A stretch of DNA of 64,000 bases from Planctomycetia bacterium (GCA_030539295.1 JAUNSJ010000004.1:120589-184588), one strand, 5' to 3'; counted from the first letter of the stretch, positions 1-9,887 are shown. Notes: generated by a model from the letters alone, not told the origin. A program made the numbers and translations.

Positions 1-1075
1 GACGCCGAATAAGACTGCCCAGACAGTAAGCGACCAGCACGGCCATCGCCCGCAATACCGGCGGCTTCATGTCCGTCAGCAAGACATAAAACAGCATACC
101 GGCCAGCAGGAGTATAACCAGCGGGCGCCGTGCGAATCCCAAACCACGAAGCAGGAGCGAGGCAAATCCGGCGACCAGAGTCAAATGCATACCAGAAATA
201 GCCAGCAGGTGCACCGTCCCGGTATAGCGAAAGATGTCCTGTGTCTCATCGTCAAGATCACTGCGCAGACCGAGCAGCATGGCCTTGGCCAGACCACTCG
301 TTTGTGGCGTCAGGAAACGGTCGAATGTCTCCGAGGCCATCTTGCGACAGGCATCGAAAAGACGAAAGATCGAGACCTCGCTCTCCTCCTTCAAAATTTC
401 TATCCCGTCGCTGGATGCCACGGATAACCGGACAAGAACACGGCGCGTTCGCCACGAGAATTCCCGATTCCAGTCATAGGGATTCGACGGCGGCAGAATT
501 CGTGAAAAGCGCCCTTTAAGCCGAATTGGTACACCTGTTGTTAGTCGCGTGAAGTCACCGTCTACTGCCACGAGAATGCGGCCGCTCGCCCGTTCCCAAT
601 CAAATCCGTTGCGGATCCTTTTGACCTCGGCTATGAAAGTCGTTGTCGACTCCTGCTCCAAAGGCGGGGTAAAGCTCGTTGCACGCGGCCGACGCAGTTG
701 CGGCATATCGACGACAACGGCATCTGCCACAAGCGGTACGAAATCACGCGATGCCTTGTGTACAATATGCTCACGGGGATAGAGATCCAGTTTTAATGTC
801 GACCACAACGCGAAGAAGACCGCAATGGCGGTAAGGAACGACATCGTCGCACCAAAATTGCACAAGCGTACCAGCAGCGGAATTGTATCGCTTCTCCTCT
901 TGTGGTCGTTCCAACGGCAGTAAAAAATGAACAGAAGATAAACACTCATTACGGCAAAGAAGAGACAGACAAGCCGCGGCGCGGTTACCGGACAGACGGA
1001 CCAAAAAATAATCCCCACAACCGCCGCGGACAAAATTGTTGCCATGGGATTGGGGGGATTATTGCGGAACGTCAT
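1..1075 (-). CDS. comEC: ComEC/Rec2 family DNA-uptake membrane protein (partial, C-terminus beyond window)
   Basis: The minus strand reads open from an ATG at 1075 to the window edge, about 358 codons. The translation has hydrophobic N-terminal segments, a soluble OB-like stretch, then the competence-domain signature HLLAISGMHL preceded by AKAMLLGLRSDL, followed by more membrane helices. ComEC forms the inner-membrane channel that brings single-stranded DNA into the cytoplasm during natural transformation. The start at 1075 lies 16 bases after the yebC stop; a second in-frame ATG at 1045 is possible and neither has a strong ribosome site. It is the last visible gene of the nusA-infB-rbfA-yebC operon. 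The C-terminal part of the family lies outside the window, so completeness cannot be judged. Confidence 0.9.
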   Translation of the reverse strand, partial: MTFRNNPPNPMATILSAAVVGIIFWSVCPVTAPRLVCLFFAVMSVYLLFIFYCRWNDHKRRSDTIPLLVRLCNFGATMSFLTAIAVFFALWSTLKLDLYPREHIVHKASRDFVPLVADAVVVDMPQLRRPRATSFTPPLEQESTTTFIAEVKRIRNGFDWERASGRILVAVDGDFTRLTTGVPIRLKGRFSRILPPSNPYDWNREFSWRTRRVLVRLSVASSDGIEILKEESEVSIFRLFDACRKMASETFDRFLTPQTSGLAKAMLLGLRSDLDDETQDIFRYTGTVHLLAISGMHLTLVAGFASLLLRGLGFARRPLVILLLAGMLFYVLLTDMKPPVLRAMAVLVAYCLGSLIRR

Positions 1076-1091
1076 GAACTTGCCGTGAGGG

Positions 1092-1847
1092 TTATTCGTC
1101 TTCCAATTGTGCCATTAACTCGTCGGATATGTTAAAATTGGAAGCCACGGTCTGGATATCTTCATGTTCGTCGAGCGCCTCCATGAGCTTGAGAACGCGT
1201 CGGGCGTCGCCAGGGTCCGTAACGTCTACGGTGTCCTTCGGGACCATGTTGATTTCCGAATGCGACGGATGAATATTCGCCTTTTCCAACGCACCTGCCA
1301 CCTGGTCAAAAACGTCGGGAGCACAGGTCATTTCGTAGGAATCGTCCTGAAGAACGACGTCCTCGGCGCCACACTCCAAGGCAAGTTCCATCATTTGCTC
1401 TTCGTCTCTGCCCTCGGCCGGAATCTCGAAAATTCCCTTCTTATCGAAATTCCAGGAGACGCAGCCGGAAGCGCCAAGCTTACCGCCACAAACTTCAAAT
1501 ATTTTGCGAATTTCCGGGGCTGTTCGATTCCGATTATCGGTCACCCCCGCGGCGACAAAAGCCACGCCGGCCACGCCATAACCTTCATAGACCACTTCTT
1601 CCAGTTCGACGGGGTCCAATTCGCCGGTCCCTCGCTTAATCGCCCTGGCTATGTTGTCCTTCGGTAAACTGACCGCCTTCGCTTCTTCCAGTGCCTGACG
1701 CAGACGTATGTTATTATCCGGATCGCCCCCGCCATGCTTTGCCGCAATGATTATCGCTTTCGACAGCTTACTCCACAGCTTGCCTCGCTTGGCATCGACG
1801 AGCGCTTTTTTATGTTTAATTCCTGCCCAATGGGAATGACCAGACAT
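1092..1847 (-). CDS. yebC: YebC/PmpR (TACO1) family protein
   Basis: The 251-residue protein starts MSGHSHWAGIKHKK, the almost invariant N-terminus of the YebC/PmpR family, and matches the family along its full length (RGTGELDPVELEEVVYEGYG, NRTAPEIRKIFEVCGG). The start at 1847 is set by this motif and by an upstream GGAAGGAG 11 bases away; the frame could extend 18 codons upstream but without homology. Family members are cytoplasmic. Some were described as DNA-binding regulators, while the mitochondrial homologue TACO1 acts in translation. A role in translation would fit the neighbours nusA, infB and rbfA. The C-terminus is acidic (MAQLEDE). Confidence 0.95.
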   Translation of the reverse strand: MSGHSHWAGIKHKKALVDAKRGKLWSKLSKAIIIAAKHGGGDPDNNIRLRQALEEAKAVSLPKDNIARAIKRGTGELDPVELEEVVYEGYGVAGVAFVAAGVTDNRNRTAPEIRKIFEVCGGKLGASGCVSWNFDKKGIFEIPAEGRDEEQMMELALECGAEDVVLQDDSYEMTCAPDVFDQVAGALEKANIHPSHSEINMVPKDTVDVTDPGDARRVLKLMEALDEHEDIQTVASNFNISDELMAQLEDE

Positions 1848-1921
1848 CGTATCTATTCTCCTTCCGTATCGTCCGGCCCCTGACAACAAGGGACCGCTCA
1901 ATGCATATTAATTTTCTTCTG

Positions 1922-3367
1922 TTATCGTGGTTTCTTCTGTTGCAACTTTTTTACAGGCGATACCTTGGCATTGACCTCGGAAGAGGAATCTCTGGAACCA
2001 GACGCTTTTTTCGCAATCTCTTTACTCCGGACGGCAACACCCTTGGGACCTGTCTTTTTAACGCCTTGGGGCACAGGTTCCGGGTTGGGAGGTTCGGCCG
2101 CAGCGGGGGTCCGACGACGGCCTTCAACCACTTTCTTTACGGGGTGTTTCGACGGCTTGGGCGGCGTATCCGCGCTTTTTGCATGGGACTTCTCCCTGGG
2201 GGCGTCCGAAACGGGACGTTTACTTTCGGGGGACGCCTTCTTAACTGATTTTGCGGGCGACGCACTCTTGGCAGAATCGGAATGTTCTTTGGTGCCTTTT
2301 TCCGTCTTGCCAGACTTCGGAGTTTTCTCCGTCTTCTCGCTTGCCTTGCCTGCGGCCTTCGACGACTTTCCTGACACGGATTCGCTCTTCTTCGATGCCA
2401 TGGGAGCGGAGGTCATCTTGTCTGGCTGAAGGTCAATGCGTTCGTCGAGCGGGTCGATGAGCGAGTCGGCCAAAACGGAATCGTCATAGACACCAGGCTC
2501 TTCGTCGAAGGGTTCGTCGTCATCGTCATCAAGTTTATCAATTACGGGGTCCTCGTCAAGCTGCTCGTTGAGCAGGTCGAGTTCGTCGACAAAAGGCACA
2601 AACGGGAAAGATTTTTGCTTGCGTTCGTTTCGCATGACCTCTCGGGCAATGAGTACCGGGTCGGTCACTTCATCGGACTCCACGAGGGGCACCCAACTCC
2701 GCTGTCGTACTTTCGGATCAATGGTTTCGAGACAAACGCGAACCGAGTCCGACTCCGGGTCCATCATAAGCTCGGCCCCCAATTCATGTAACAGGGAGAA
2801 GAACTGTAAGCGATCGGACTGCGTAAAGGCATTGGCCAGACCCGGTGCCGCTTCGTGGTTCGTTTCGTCGACTTCAATCAGGTCTAAAAGGCGCAAGACA
2901 CGCTTCATGCCTTCATCGAGTGGAATGTCCAGCATCTTAAAGACGAGAGAACTCGTTGCGTCGGAAATGAAATGGGTCGTAAAAGGAATGGACTCCAAAA
3001 AGGTCTTCAGTTCCGCCTGGCCCTGGGCACGATATTCCTCCAGGTCAAATTTATAAATGTTTTCAAAAAGCCATTGCAGGGTCCGTCGGATACGCTCGCC
3101 CACTTTGTTCGGTTCGAAAATACCCGGAAAGACCTCACCCAATTCCGCCGCGGTCGAAACACGGATCTCATTCCAGTCGATAAAATACTCTTCCAGTGTC
3201 TTGAGGCACCGATTTGACACAACGATGGACGAGTTTTCCAGGAACATGGCATAGATCAACATTTCCAGTACTTCACAACTTCGCTCGGGAGTTGCCGGAC
3301 ATGTGGAATACCGCTTCTGCAGGGTCGTAAACAGGGTCTTATAGGTTTTGCGATGCGATGATACCAT
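1922..3367 (-). CDS. HhH/endonuclease III-like fold protein with long charged tail
   Basis: This 481-residue protein has two parts. Residues about 1-230 resemble the helical endonuclease III (HhH-GPD) fold as kept in planctomycete proteins: YFIDWNEIRVSTAAELGEVF, then a helical region and PLDEGMKRVLRLLDL. I do not see a convincing catalytic lysine or an iron-sulfur cysteine cluster, so glycosylase activity is not claimed. Residues about 260-481 are acidic and then Lys/Ser/Pro-rich (KKSESVSGKSSKAAGKASEK), clearly low-complexity and probably disordered. It starts 7 bases after the rbfA stop and precedes yebC, so it is co-transcribed with translation genes. A nucleic-acid-binding role is plausible from the basic tail, but the function is unknown. 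Confidence 0.65.
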   Translation of the reverse strand: MVSSHRKTYKTLFTTLQKRYSTCPATPERSCEVLEMLIYAMFLENSSIVVSNRCLKTLEEYFIDWNEIRVSTAAELGEVFPGIFEPNKVGERIRRTLQWLFENIYKFDLEEYRAQGQAELKTFLESIPFTTHFISDATSSLVFKMLDIPLDEGMKRVLRLLDLIEVDETNHEAAPGLANAFTQSDRLQFFSLLHELGAELMMDPESDSVRVCLETIDPKVRQRSWVPLVESDEVTDPVLIAREVMRNERKQKSFPFVPFVDELDLLNEQLDEDPVIDKLDDDDDEPFDEEPGVYDDSVLADSLIDPLDERIDLQPDKMTSAPMASKKSESVSGKSSKAAGKASEKTEKTPKSGKTEKGTKEHSDSAKSASPAKSVKKASPESKRPVSDAPREKSHAKSADTPPKPSKHPVKKVVEGRRRTPAAAEPPNPEPVPQGVKKTGPKGVAVRSKEIAKKASGSRDSSSEVNAKVSPVKKLQQKKPR

Positions 3368-3374
3368 GGTTCTC

Positions 3375-3791
3375 TCAGTCGTTTGTAGTGTTCATCAAAG
3401 AATCGTCCGTCGTCGCGGAGTCGCCAGACTCCCCGTCTTCGCCCTCACGGGCATTCTTCTCATCGGCCAATATTTGGGAAACAGCGACAAGATTTTTCAT
3501 GCCTTCGTCGACCAGAAATTGCAATCGGGGCGTGTACCGCGTATCAATTCTTGCGGCACATTTCTGCTGCAGGAACCCACATGCACTGGTCAAGCCACGC
3601 AAGGCCAGTGCCTCTTTCGCGTCACCGCCTCGCACTGTAACGTAGACCTTGGCCGTTCTCATATCGCCCGAAACCTCGACTCGCGTTACCGTTACATTCG
3701 CTACCCGCGGATCTTTTATGTCCGTAAGGAGAGCCATAGCAACGACTTCCCGAATCGCCTCGGCCGCTTTTAATGTTCGTCTTGTCGCCAT
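3375..3791 (-). CDS. rbfA: Ribosome-binding factor A
   Basis: The 138-residue protein has the RbfA KH-like domain: an N-terminal RRTLKAAEAIREVVAMAL helix, then KDPRVANVTVTRVEVSGDMRTAKVYVTV, and the typical TPRLQFLVDEGMKN near the end. RbfA binds the 30S subunit and helps 16S rRNA 5'-end maturation and cold adaptation. It lies 59 bases after infB, the usual bacterial order, and 7 bases before the HhH-like gene. The last about 20 residues are polar and probably disordered. Length is normal for the family. Confidence 0.93.
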   Translation of the reverse strand: MATRRTLKAAEAIREVVAMALLTDIKDPRVANVTVTRVEVSGDMRTAKVYVTVRGGDAKEALALRGLTSACGFLQQKCAARIDTRYTPRLQFLVDEGMKNLVAVSQILADEKNAREGEDGESGDSATTDDSLMNTTND

Positions 3792-3850
3792 ATTCTGTTT
3801 TCTCTATGTCTAAGAGCACACCCGCGCCGCGGGACTGGTACTCCGGTCTG

Positions 3851-6800
3851 CTAAAACGTTCTCGCAACTTCTTCTATCTTATAGGATTCGAATATGTCGC
3901 CTTCTTTTATGTCATTAAAGTTCTTAAGCTTAATACCGCATTCGTAGCCTTCCCGGACTTCCCGGGCATCGTCCTTCTCACGCTTAAGAGTCTCCAGAAC
4001 ATATTCTCCTATGACCCGGCTGTCGCGAATAATGCGTACCTTGGAATCTCGCTCAACGGTCCCCGAAATAACCCGGCAGCCGGCAATAGTACCGACGCGA
4101 CTGATGACAAAGGTCCTTTGCACCTGGGCCCGGCCAAGTTCCTTGACCTGCTCCAGTGGCTTGAGCATACCTTCCAGGGCCGCCTTGATATCTTCCGTTA
4201 ACTTATATATAATATCGTAACGACGAATCTGGACTTTCTTCTTCTCGGCCAGGCTGCGTGCCCCTTCGTCCGGAACCACACTGAAGCCAACAATAATCGC
4301 ATCAGAAGCATCGGCCAAATGCACGTCCGCCTCCGTTATGCCGCCGACCGACGCCTGAAGAATCTTGACTTTGACTTCCGGGTGCTCCAGTTTACCCAGC
4401 TCTTTTCGAATCGCTTCTATAGAGCCACGAACGTCCGCTCGAATTATAATGTTCAAAATCTGCTGATTCTTCCCGCCGGAAATGCGGTCGAACAGCGTTT
4501 CCAACGTCACGTGGCTGTCGTTCCCGGCAAGCTCCGTCTCATGGACTCGTTTCGTCCGTTCTTCCGCAATCTGTCGAGCCGTGGAGATATCGTCCAGGAC
4601 GACGAATTTGCTGCCAGCGCCAGGCGCTACGTCCAGACCAAGCAGGGCAACCGGGGTACTCGGACCCGCTTCTTCCATGTGACGGTGTGTATCCAGTGTG
4701 TCTGTCATGGCCTTAACACGACCATACGCGTTACCGCACAGGACCACATCTCCCGTCTTTAAGGTACCATTCTGGACCAGCATTTTGCAGACCACGCCTT
4801 CGCCGGGAAGTAGAGCCGCTTCCAGGGCAACGCCCGTCGCCGCGCGGTCCGGATTCGCCTTGAGTTCTTTTAGTTCCGCTATTGTCAGGAGTGTCTGGAC
4901 CAGATTTTCCACGCCGCTCCCGGTATAGGCACTGGTCTCGACGATCTCAACGTCGCCGCCCCATTCCACCGGCATAAGGTCGTTCGCCGCCAGTTCCTGA
5001 ATCACACGGTCACGATTCGCGCCGGGTAAGTCCATCTTGTTAAGTGCAACGACAATAGGCACTTCAGCCGCTTTGGCGTGTGAGATCGCTTCTTCCGTCT
5101 GCGGCATAACTCCATCGTCGGCCGCTACAACGAGAACGGCAATATCCGTACAATGAGCACCTCGGGCACGCATCTCCGTAAAGGCTTCGTGGCCCGGCGT
5201 ATCGACAAACGTCACCGCACCTTGCGGGGTATCGACCCGATAAGCACGTATGTGCTGCGTAATACCACCCTTCTCGCCGGAAACGACATCAAGTTTGAGA
5301 ATCTTGTCCAGCAGCGACGTTTTCCCGTGGTCGACGTGGCCCAAAAACGTGACAACAGGCGGTCGTGCTTTGAGCGATTCCTCCGGGTCCGGCGTTTCCA
5401 GGGCCGCTGTAACGAATTCCTCTTCCAGCGTGCGTTCTTTACGTACGGTTGCCTTGAGTTCAAAGGCCTCAATGAGAAGCTCCGTGGTCTCCAGGTCGAT
5501 CGGATGATTGATCGTAAAGAGGAAACCAAATTCCATGAGTTTCTTTATGACGACCGCCGCGGAAAGCCCGGTGGCTTCGGCAAACTGTTTAACCGTACAA
5601 GGCATTTCAATCACAATGTCACCCTTTCGCGGAGCGGTGGAAGCAACAGATTTCCCTCGCTTTTGACGTGTTACACGGGGAGTAAGCCGCTGCTCTGTTC
5701 CGAGATCGAACTCGTCACGATCGCGTAACCCGCGGTCGCCACTGAGTTTACTTCGTCGCGACTCCCGTAAATCCTCGCGGCCTTCCGGTTCTCCCGCTTT
5801 TCCCTTGCCCTTTTTGACGCCTCGTTTGTTGCTCGGGACCTCTTCTCCGAAATAGGGATTGACTGGAATCTCCATTTTGCGACCCGTGGGGCGGGGCCGC
5901 TCCGTCCGCGCGCCACTCCGGTCACCACGATCGGTGCTCCGATCAGTCGGACGCTCTGAAGTGCGTTCGCCAATTCGCGGTCGCGGGCGGTCACCAGGGC
6001 GATCCGTACGCGTACGACCGTCCGTCGCACCACCGGTTCGCTGGCGGTCACGCTGATCTTGCCCTCGCTTCATGTGCTCTGAGAGCGGACTAACGCCACG
6101 CTGCATCTTTTGCATGGCATCCCGCAGTTCCTCCGGGGAAGAGAATCTGGCTTCCGGTTTCTGCGCCTTTTCTTCCGGTTGTTTCTTTGCCTGCTGCTTC
6201 GCGGACGCCGTTGGGAGCGGTGCTAAATGAATCGCGATGGACGGCTTGGACCCGGCTGCTTTGGACCCGTGCGAATCGTCTTTGTCTTCTTTTTTATCGT
6301 CCTTCTTTCTGGACGGGGTGTCCAGATTGACGAGATGTTCGTTCGGGTTCCGCGTTATAACCGGGGGCCGCCGCATCTCTTCCAGAGCTGCCTGACGTGC
6401 CGCTTCTTCCAGCGAGGCCAAAGACGAAGGACGACGAGGTTCCTCCTGACGCGGGCGAAGGAGTGGTGGTTTGTGACGATTGGCATCCCGGTCAGAGGAA
6501 CGGCCGGGCGCGGCCGACTTGTCACGCATGGGTTTGCGCTGCGACTTGTCCTGCAGTGGGGGGGTACTGCGAGTTGGTGCAGACACAGGTTGCGCAGGCT
6601 TGACAGGAGCGGGTTGCATCTTCGGAGCTGTAGCGCTCACAGGAGGAGTCGTGGGCTCCGGCTCACGTGTCACAGGCGTGGGCACGGGCGTCTCAGGAAC
6701 ATCCGGTTTGGCAGTCTCGGGTTCGACAGGAGCTTTCGGTGCAGTCACTACTTCCGGAACCGCGGCCGGCGGCGCTACGGAAGGGGCCGGAGTCTCTTCC

Positions 6801-7156
6801 TGTCGCGGTTCGACCGGTTCCGCTACCTCGCTTGCAGGGGGTGTAACCGGCGGCTGCGGAACCGCAGGCTTCGTCGGCAAAATGGCCGGACGACTCGGCT
6901 TAAGAACCGGAATACGACCGCTGTGAAGCGTAAGAGAAGGCTTTTGCATAATAACCGGGCCTTCTGTTCCGTATATCGCTTTCGCGGACTTCGCGGCGTT
7001 TTTGGCTACGAGAGCTTTGACCTGTTCAACCTCTTCATCGGTCAAACTGGCCAGTGCTGATCCCTTGCCTTCGAGTCCCAGATCTTTACAGGCATCGAAG
7101 AGAATCTTGCTCTCAACTTGGAGTTGTTTGGCCAGTGCGTAAATTCGTATCGACAA
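3851..7156 (-). CDS. infB: Translation initiation factor IF-2
   Basis: The 1101-residue protein opens with the IF2_N helix domain ([19 protein letters not shown]), then has about 450 residues of Pro/Ala-rich followed by Arg/Asp/Lys-rich linker. A second IF2_N domain near residue 530 ([19 protein letters not shown]) and the GTPase domain with [12 protein letters not shown] near residue 605, DTPGHEAF and NKMD follow, and then domains II-IV. IF-2 delivers initiator tRNA to the 30S subunit and promotes subunit joining. The start is TTG at 7156, supported by the conserved first residues; no upstream in-frame ATG fits. It lies 91 bases after nusA. The very long linker is within the range of large IF-2 forms. 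Confidence 0.97.
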   Translation of the reverse strand: MSIRIYALAKQLQVESKILFDACKDLGLEGKGSALASLTDEEVEQVKALVAKNAAKSAKAIYGTEGPVIMQKPSLTLHSGRIPVLKPSRPAILPTKPAVPQPPVTPPASEVAEPVEPRQEETPAPSVAPPAAVPEVVTAPKAPVEPETAKPDVPETPVPTPVTREPEPTTPPVSATAPKMQPAPVKPAQPVSAPTRSTPPLQDKSQRKPMRDKSAAPGRSSDRDANRHKPPLLRPRQEEPRRPSSLASLEEAARQAALEEMRRPPVITRNPNEHLVNLDTPSRKKDDKKEDKDDSHGSKAAGSKPSIAIHLAPLPTASAKQQAKKQPEEKAQKPEARFSSPEELRDAMQKMQRGVSPLSEHMKRGQDQRDRQRTGGATDGRTRTDRPGDRPRPRIGERTSERPTDRSTDRGDRSGARTERPRPTGRKMEIPVNPYFGEEVPSNKRGVKKGKGKAGEPEGREDLRESRRSKLSGDRGLRDRDEFDLGTEQRLTPRVTRQKRGKSVASTAPRKGDIVIEMPCTVKQFAEATGLSAAVVIKKLMEFGFLFTINHPIDLETTELLIEAFELKATVRKERTLEEEFVTAALETPDPEESLKARPPVVTFLGHVDHGKTSLLDKILKLDVVSGEKGGITQHIRAYRVDTPQGAVTFVDTPGHEAFTEMRARGAHCTDIAVLVVAADDGVMPQTEEAISHAKAAEVPIVVALNKMDLPGANRDRVIQELAANDLMPVEWGGDVEIVETSAYTGSGVENLVQTLLTIAELKELKANPDRAATGVALEAALLPGEGVVCKMLVQNGTLKTGDVVLCGNAYGRVKAMTDTLDTHRHMEEAGPSTPVALLGLDVAPGAGSKFVVLDDISTARQIAEERTKRVHETELAGNDSHVTLETLFDRISGGKNQQILNIIIRADVRGSIEAIRKELGKLEHPEVKVKILQASVGGITEADVHLADASDAIIVGFSVVPDEGARSLAEKKKVQIRRYDIIYKLTEDIKAALEGMLKPLEQVKELGRAQVQRTFVISRVGTIAGCRVISGTVERDSKVRIIRDSRVIGEYVLETLKREKDDAREVREGYECGIKLKNFNDIKEGDIFESYKIEEVARTF

Positions 7157-7247
7157 TGTTTTACTTCTCTTTTCTTGACGTGGTACTCAAAGGATTGGGG
7201 TCAAAATACAGGTCTTGGTCGTGTTCATTCCGGTTCGTTTTCTTGAT

Positions 7248-8540
7248 TCAGGACTCCTCTGTCGATGCTGGTGCCGATTCCGCAGCTTCGTTATCAGGGG
7301 CGGCGGGTTCCTCTTTCTCCCGAGCAGGCTCCGCGGCGGCAACGTTGCGACGCGGTGGCATCTCTTCTTCCGTCTGATTCGTGGGACGATCTTCCTCTTC
7401 TTCAGCAAGGGCTTCTGCCTTTTCCACAATGACGTCCGCCTGTTCCGCCGTCAGATTGCCCATCTCCATGAGTGCCTCGGGCTCTATAATCGACAGATCG
7501 TCAAAGGTGAGGAACCCTTCACCGACAAGCCGGTCGGCCAGTTCAGGAGCCAGTTCCGGAATTCGGGAGAACGATTCGATTGCCTTGCTCAAAAGGTCGT
7601 CGAGTTCGTCCCGAGTCATAATTTCAATATCCCAATCGCATAACTTACTGGCCAGGCGAACGTTCTGCCCTTTACGACCAATGGCCAGGGACCGCTGGTC
7701 CTTCTGAACCAGCACAATAGCTCGGCCCAGCATGGAGCAGAAAATAACTTCGTCCACCGTTGCCGGCTGTAGTGCCTTGGGGATGAACTGCTCTTTGTCG
7801 TTACTCCAGGCAACGATATCAATTCGCTCGTTGCCAAGCTCTTCCGTGATATTACGTATTCGGGACCGACGCAAGCCAATACAGGCACCTACACTGTCGA
7901 TTCGGGGGTCGGAACAGGAGACAGCCACCTTGGCACGATGTCCCGCTTCCCGACTTATGGCCCGAATTTGGATTATACCATCGGAAATCTCCGGAACCTC
8001 CTGCTCAAACAGTCGCTCCAAAAAAATGGGACGCACCCGGCTCAAAATGACTTTGACCTTCGTCCCGCTCTTCTTGACCTCAACGATGACGGCATTAATC
8101 CGCTCGCCGGGGCGAAAACTTTCGCCTGGCATCTTCTCCGAACGGGGCAGCAGAGCTTCCAGATTCGACAGGGTTACAACCGTCGTGGCGCCTTCGTTGC
8201 GGTATACCGTGCCATTGACCATGGTTCCGATTTGCTCGTAGTAGTCGTCATAAATGGCGTCCCGCTCCGCTTCCCGTATCTTTTGAATCATGACCTGCTT
8301 CGCCGTCTGGGCACCTATGCGCTCCGCAATCTCGCTGGTCGTCATGGGAATGCCGTCGCGGTAGGCCGAAATCTGCCCTGTCTGGCGGTCTATATGAACC
8401 ACAACTGTGGCCGTGTCCATGCTCTGCTTCCGCGCCGCGACAACCAGGGCCTGCTCTATCCCGACAAAGACAATCTCCTTGTCTATCTTTCGTTCAAGAT
8501 GAATCTGATCTACAATCCTCAGTACTTCGTCGGGATTCAT
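7248..8540 (-). CDS. nusA: Transcription termination/antitermination factor NusA
   Basis: The 430-residue protein has the NusA N-terminal domain, an S1 domain from about residue 100 (GTMVNGTVYRNEG), KH1 (RIDSVGACIGLRRSRIRNI), KH2 (LAIGRKGQNVRLASKL) and a C-terminal helix-hairpin-helix region (ADRLVGEGFLTFDDLSIIEPEAL) ending in an acidic tail. NusA binds RNA polymerase and nascent RNA and controls pausing and termination. It is the first gene of the operon, with a promoter at 8763-8791. The usual upstream gene rimP is absent; an aldolase lies there instead. The KH1 loop, normally G-x-x-G, reads GLRR here. Confidence 0.97.
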   Translation of the reverse strand: MNPDEVLRIVDQIHLERKIDKEIVFVGIEQALVVAARKQSMDTATVVVHIDRQTGQISAYRDGIPMTTSEIAERIGAQTAKQVMIQKIREAERDAIYDDYYEQIGTMVNGTVYRNEGATTVVTLSNLEALLPRSEKMPGESFRPGERINAVIVEVKKSGTKVKVILSRVRPIFLERLFEQEVPEISDGIIQIRAISREAGHRAKVAVSCSDPRIDSVGACIGLRRSRIRNITEELGNERIDIVAWSNDKEQFIPKALQPATVDEVIFCSMLGRAIVLVQKDQRSLAIGRKGQNVRLASKLCDWDIEIMTRDELDDLLSKAIESFSRIPELAPELADRLVGEGFLTFDDLSIIEPEALMEMGNLTAEQADVIVEKAEALAEEEEDRPTNQTEEEMPPRRNVAAAEPAREKEEPAAPDNEAAESAPASTEES

Positions 8541-8642
8541 ACGCTTTTACTCTCAATCGCTCGGGGTCTATCCATGCGGATATAATTTCGTGCAAATCAC
8601 TATAATTGTACAATATACAATATAAACGCATTGTCCCTTCAA

Positions 8643-8699
8643 AAAAGGTATCTTTTTCCTGAAAACAGGAGCAAAATGCTTCTGTTTGCCATACCTTTT
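8643..8699 (-). promoter_or_regulatory. Structured leader RNA element before nusA
   Basis: On the minus strand the leader folds on paper as a three-way junction. The outer 9-bp stem is AAAAGGTAT with ATACCTTTT (8691-8699 with 8643-8651). It encloses two perfect small hairpins: AGCA-TTT-TGCT (8770-region counterpart at 8670-8680) and CCTG-TTTT-CAGG (8658-8669). The 3' side runs directly into six T, so it resembles a weak terminator or attenuator. It sits about 55 bases downstream of the predicted transcript start and about 100 bases before the nusA ATG. Regulation of nusA by an attenuating leader is known in other bacteria; here it is inference from pairing only. Confidence 0.45.
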
Positions 8700-8762
8700 C
8701 CAAAGGGGACTTTTCAGCTACTGCCGGTCCGGAAGGGATCCTGACCGAAATGTAGTCTATCT

Positions 8763-8791
8763 ATAATACCCTCTTATGACAGTTTCGTCAA
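8763..8791 (-). promoter_or_regulatory. Sigma-70-type promoter of the nusA operon
   Basis: On the minus strand TTGACG (8786-8791) and TATTAT (8763-8768) are separated by exactly 17 bases. This gives a transcript start near 8756 and a leader of about 215 bases before nusA. No other match of this quality was seen in the 8541-8863 gap, which otherwise holds the structured leader and an AT-rich stretch at 8590-8635. Confidence 0.65.
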
Positions 8792-8802
8792 GGACGGGGT
8801 AC

Positions 8803-8846
8803 GCTTCCGGGCACGTTTTTTAGCACGAAGTTTACGTGCCGGAAGC
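8803..8846 (-). terminator. Hairpin downstream of the lsrF-like gene
   Basis: GCTTCCGG(G)CACGT at 8803-8816 pairs with ACGTGCCGGAAGC at 8834-8846, a 13-bp stem with one bulged G and a 17-base loop. It starts about 18 bases after the stop of the aldolase gene, where an end to the dhaK-dhaL-aldolase transcript is expected, and lies just upstream of the nusA promoter. There is no U tract directly after the stem, so it may block readthrough or protect the 3' end instead of acting as a classic intrinsic terminator. Confidence 0.45.
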
Positions 8847-8863
8847 TTTGGGTGATCCAAGGG

Positions 8864-9754
8864 TTATTTTTGGTTCTCGCTTTTGTACGTCTGATACATT
8901 TCATAGGCTTGTTCCACCGAAGCGCCGTCATGCACGATGGCACGCACGGCCAGGATCATGCCAACAGGCGAATCCGACTGGAAGATGTTTCGACCCATGT
9001 CAACACCGGACGCACCTTGGTCGATGGCGCGCCAAGCCATGTCGAGCGCGGCCTTTTCCTCCAGTTTTTTACCACCGGCAATAACGATCGGAACAGGACA
9101 GGCATTGGTAACCTGCTCAAACTTCTCTTCACAGAAGTAGGTTTTAATAACATTAGCACCATTTTCGGCACAAATTCGGGAGGCCAGACCCAGATAACGG
9201 GCATCGCGTACCAGATTTTTGCCTACGGCCGTAACGCCGAGTGTCGGAATGCCGTAGCGATTTCCCATGTCAACGGTTTTCGACATATTGGCGACAGTGC
9301 GGCCTTCGTGAACCGGGTCACCAATAGCCACCATACAGGCGAGCATGGAGACATTGAGCCGAATAGCCTCGTCGATGTCCTGAAGAGTTTGGTCGTTCAG
9401 GTCGGTCAGGATGGAGGTTCCAACGTCAAATCGGTAGGAAATCGGCTTGGCACAGGTGGGCGGAACGATCGAACGAAGCGCGCCTCGGGTACACATAATG
9501 CAGTCGCTGTACTCAATAAGCGGGACAATGGTCAGGTCCATACGTTCCAGCCCGGAGGTGGGTCCCATAATAAAGCCATGATCGAACGCGAGCATGACGG
9601 AGTGGCCGGATTTCGGATTGAAAATTCGGGACAGGCGGTCTTTCATACCCCAAGGCGCGTGCGCGTTCCCTTTGAGAAAGAAGCCTTCGCCATTCTTTTG
9701 CGGAATGCCAAGTCCAAAGTCCTTGGCGTCGATATTACCTTCACGGTCAGCCAT
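8864..9754 (-). CDS. LsrF-like class I aldolase/thiolase
   Basis: The 296-residue protein is collinear with E. coli LsrF, including NPKSGHSVMLAFDHG, MCTRGALRSIVPP, IKTYF and the C-terminal VIAGGKKLEEK and GASGVDMGRNIFQSD. The Schiff-base lysine equivalent to LsrF Lys203 is K204 in the VIKTYF motif. LsrF transfers an acetyl group from phosphorylated DPD-derived dione to CoA, ending autoinducer-2 breakdown with DHAP and acetyl-CoA. It belongs to the DhnA/FbaB aldolase superfamily, so another phospho-ketose could be the substrate. A ribosome site AAAGG precedes the start. It is the last gene of a three-gene cluster after dhaK and dhaL. No other lsr gene (lsrK, lsrG, lsr transporter) is visible. 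Confidence 0.85.
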   Translation of the reverse strand: MADREGNIDAKDFGLGIPQKNGEGFFLKGNAHAPWGMKDRLSRIFNPKSGHSVMLAFDHGFIMGPTSGLERMDLTIVPLIEYSDCIMCTRGALRSIVPPTCAKPISYRFDVGTSILTDLNDQTLQDIDEAIRLNVSMLACMVAIGDPVHEGRTVANMSKTVDMGNRYGIPTLGVTAVGKNLVRDARYLGLASRICAENGANVIKTYFCEEKFEQVTNACPVPIVIAGGKKLEEKAALDMAWRAIDQGASGVDMGRNIFQSDSPVGMILAVRAIVHDGASVEQAYEMYQTYKSENQK

Positions 9755-9887
9755 TATAATAACCTTTCAAGATTTTTGTGTTCGCGGGGAGATGTAAATT
9801 AGTGTTCCCCGCGGACGATTTATTCTGTTCTAAATTTGTTTTAAGTTTGTTTTAAAGTATGAAGTTTCAGTACTTTACGGATTGCGA

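Noticed and set aside
5671..6051. Arg-rich frames antiparallel and parallel to the infB linker
   Set aside because: They are shadows of the repetitive Arg/Asp-rich IF-2 linker; IF-2 itself is continuous.
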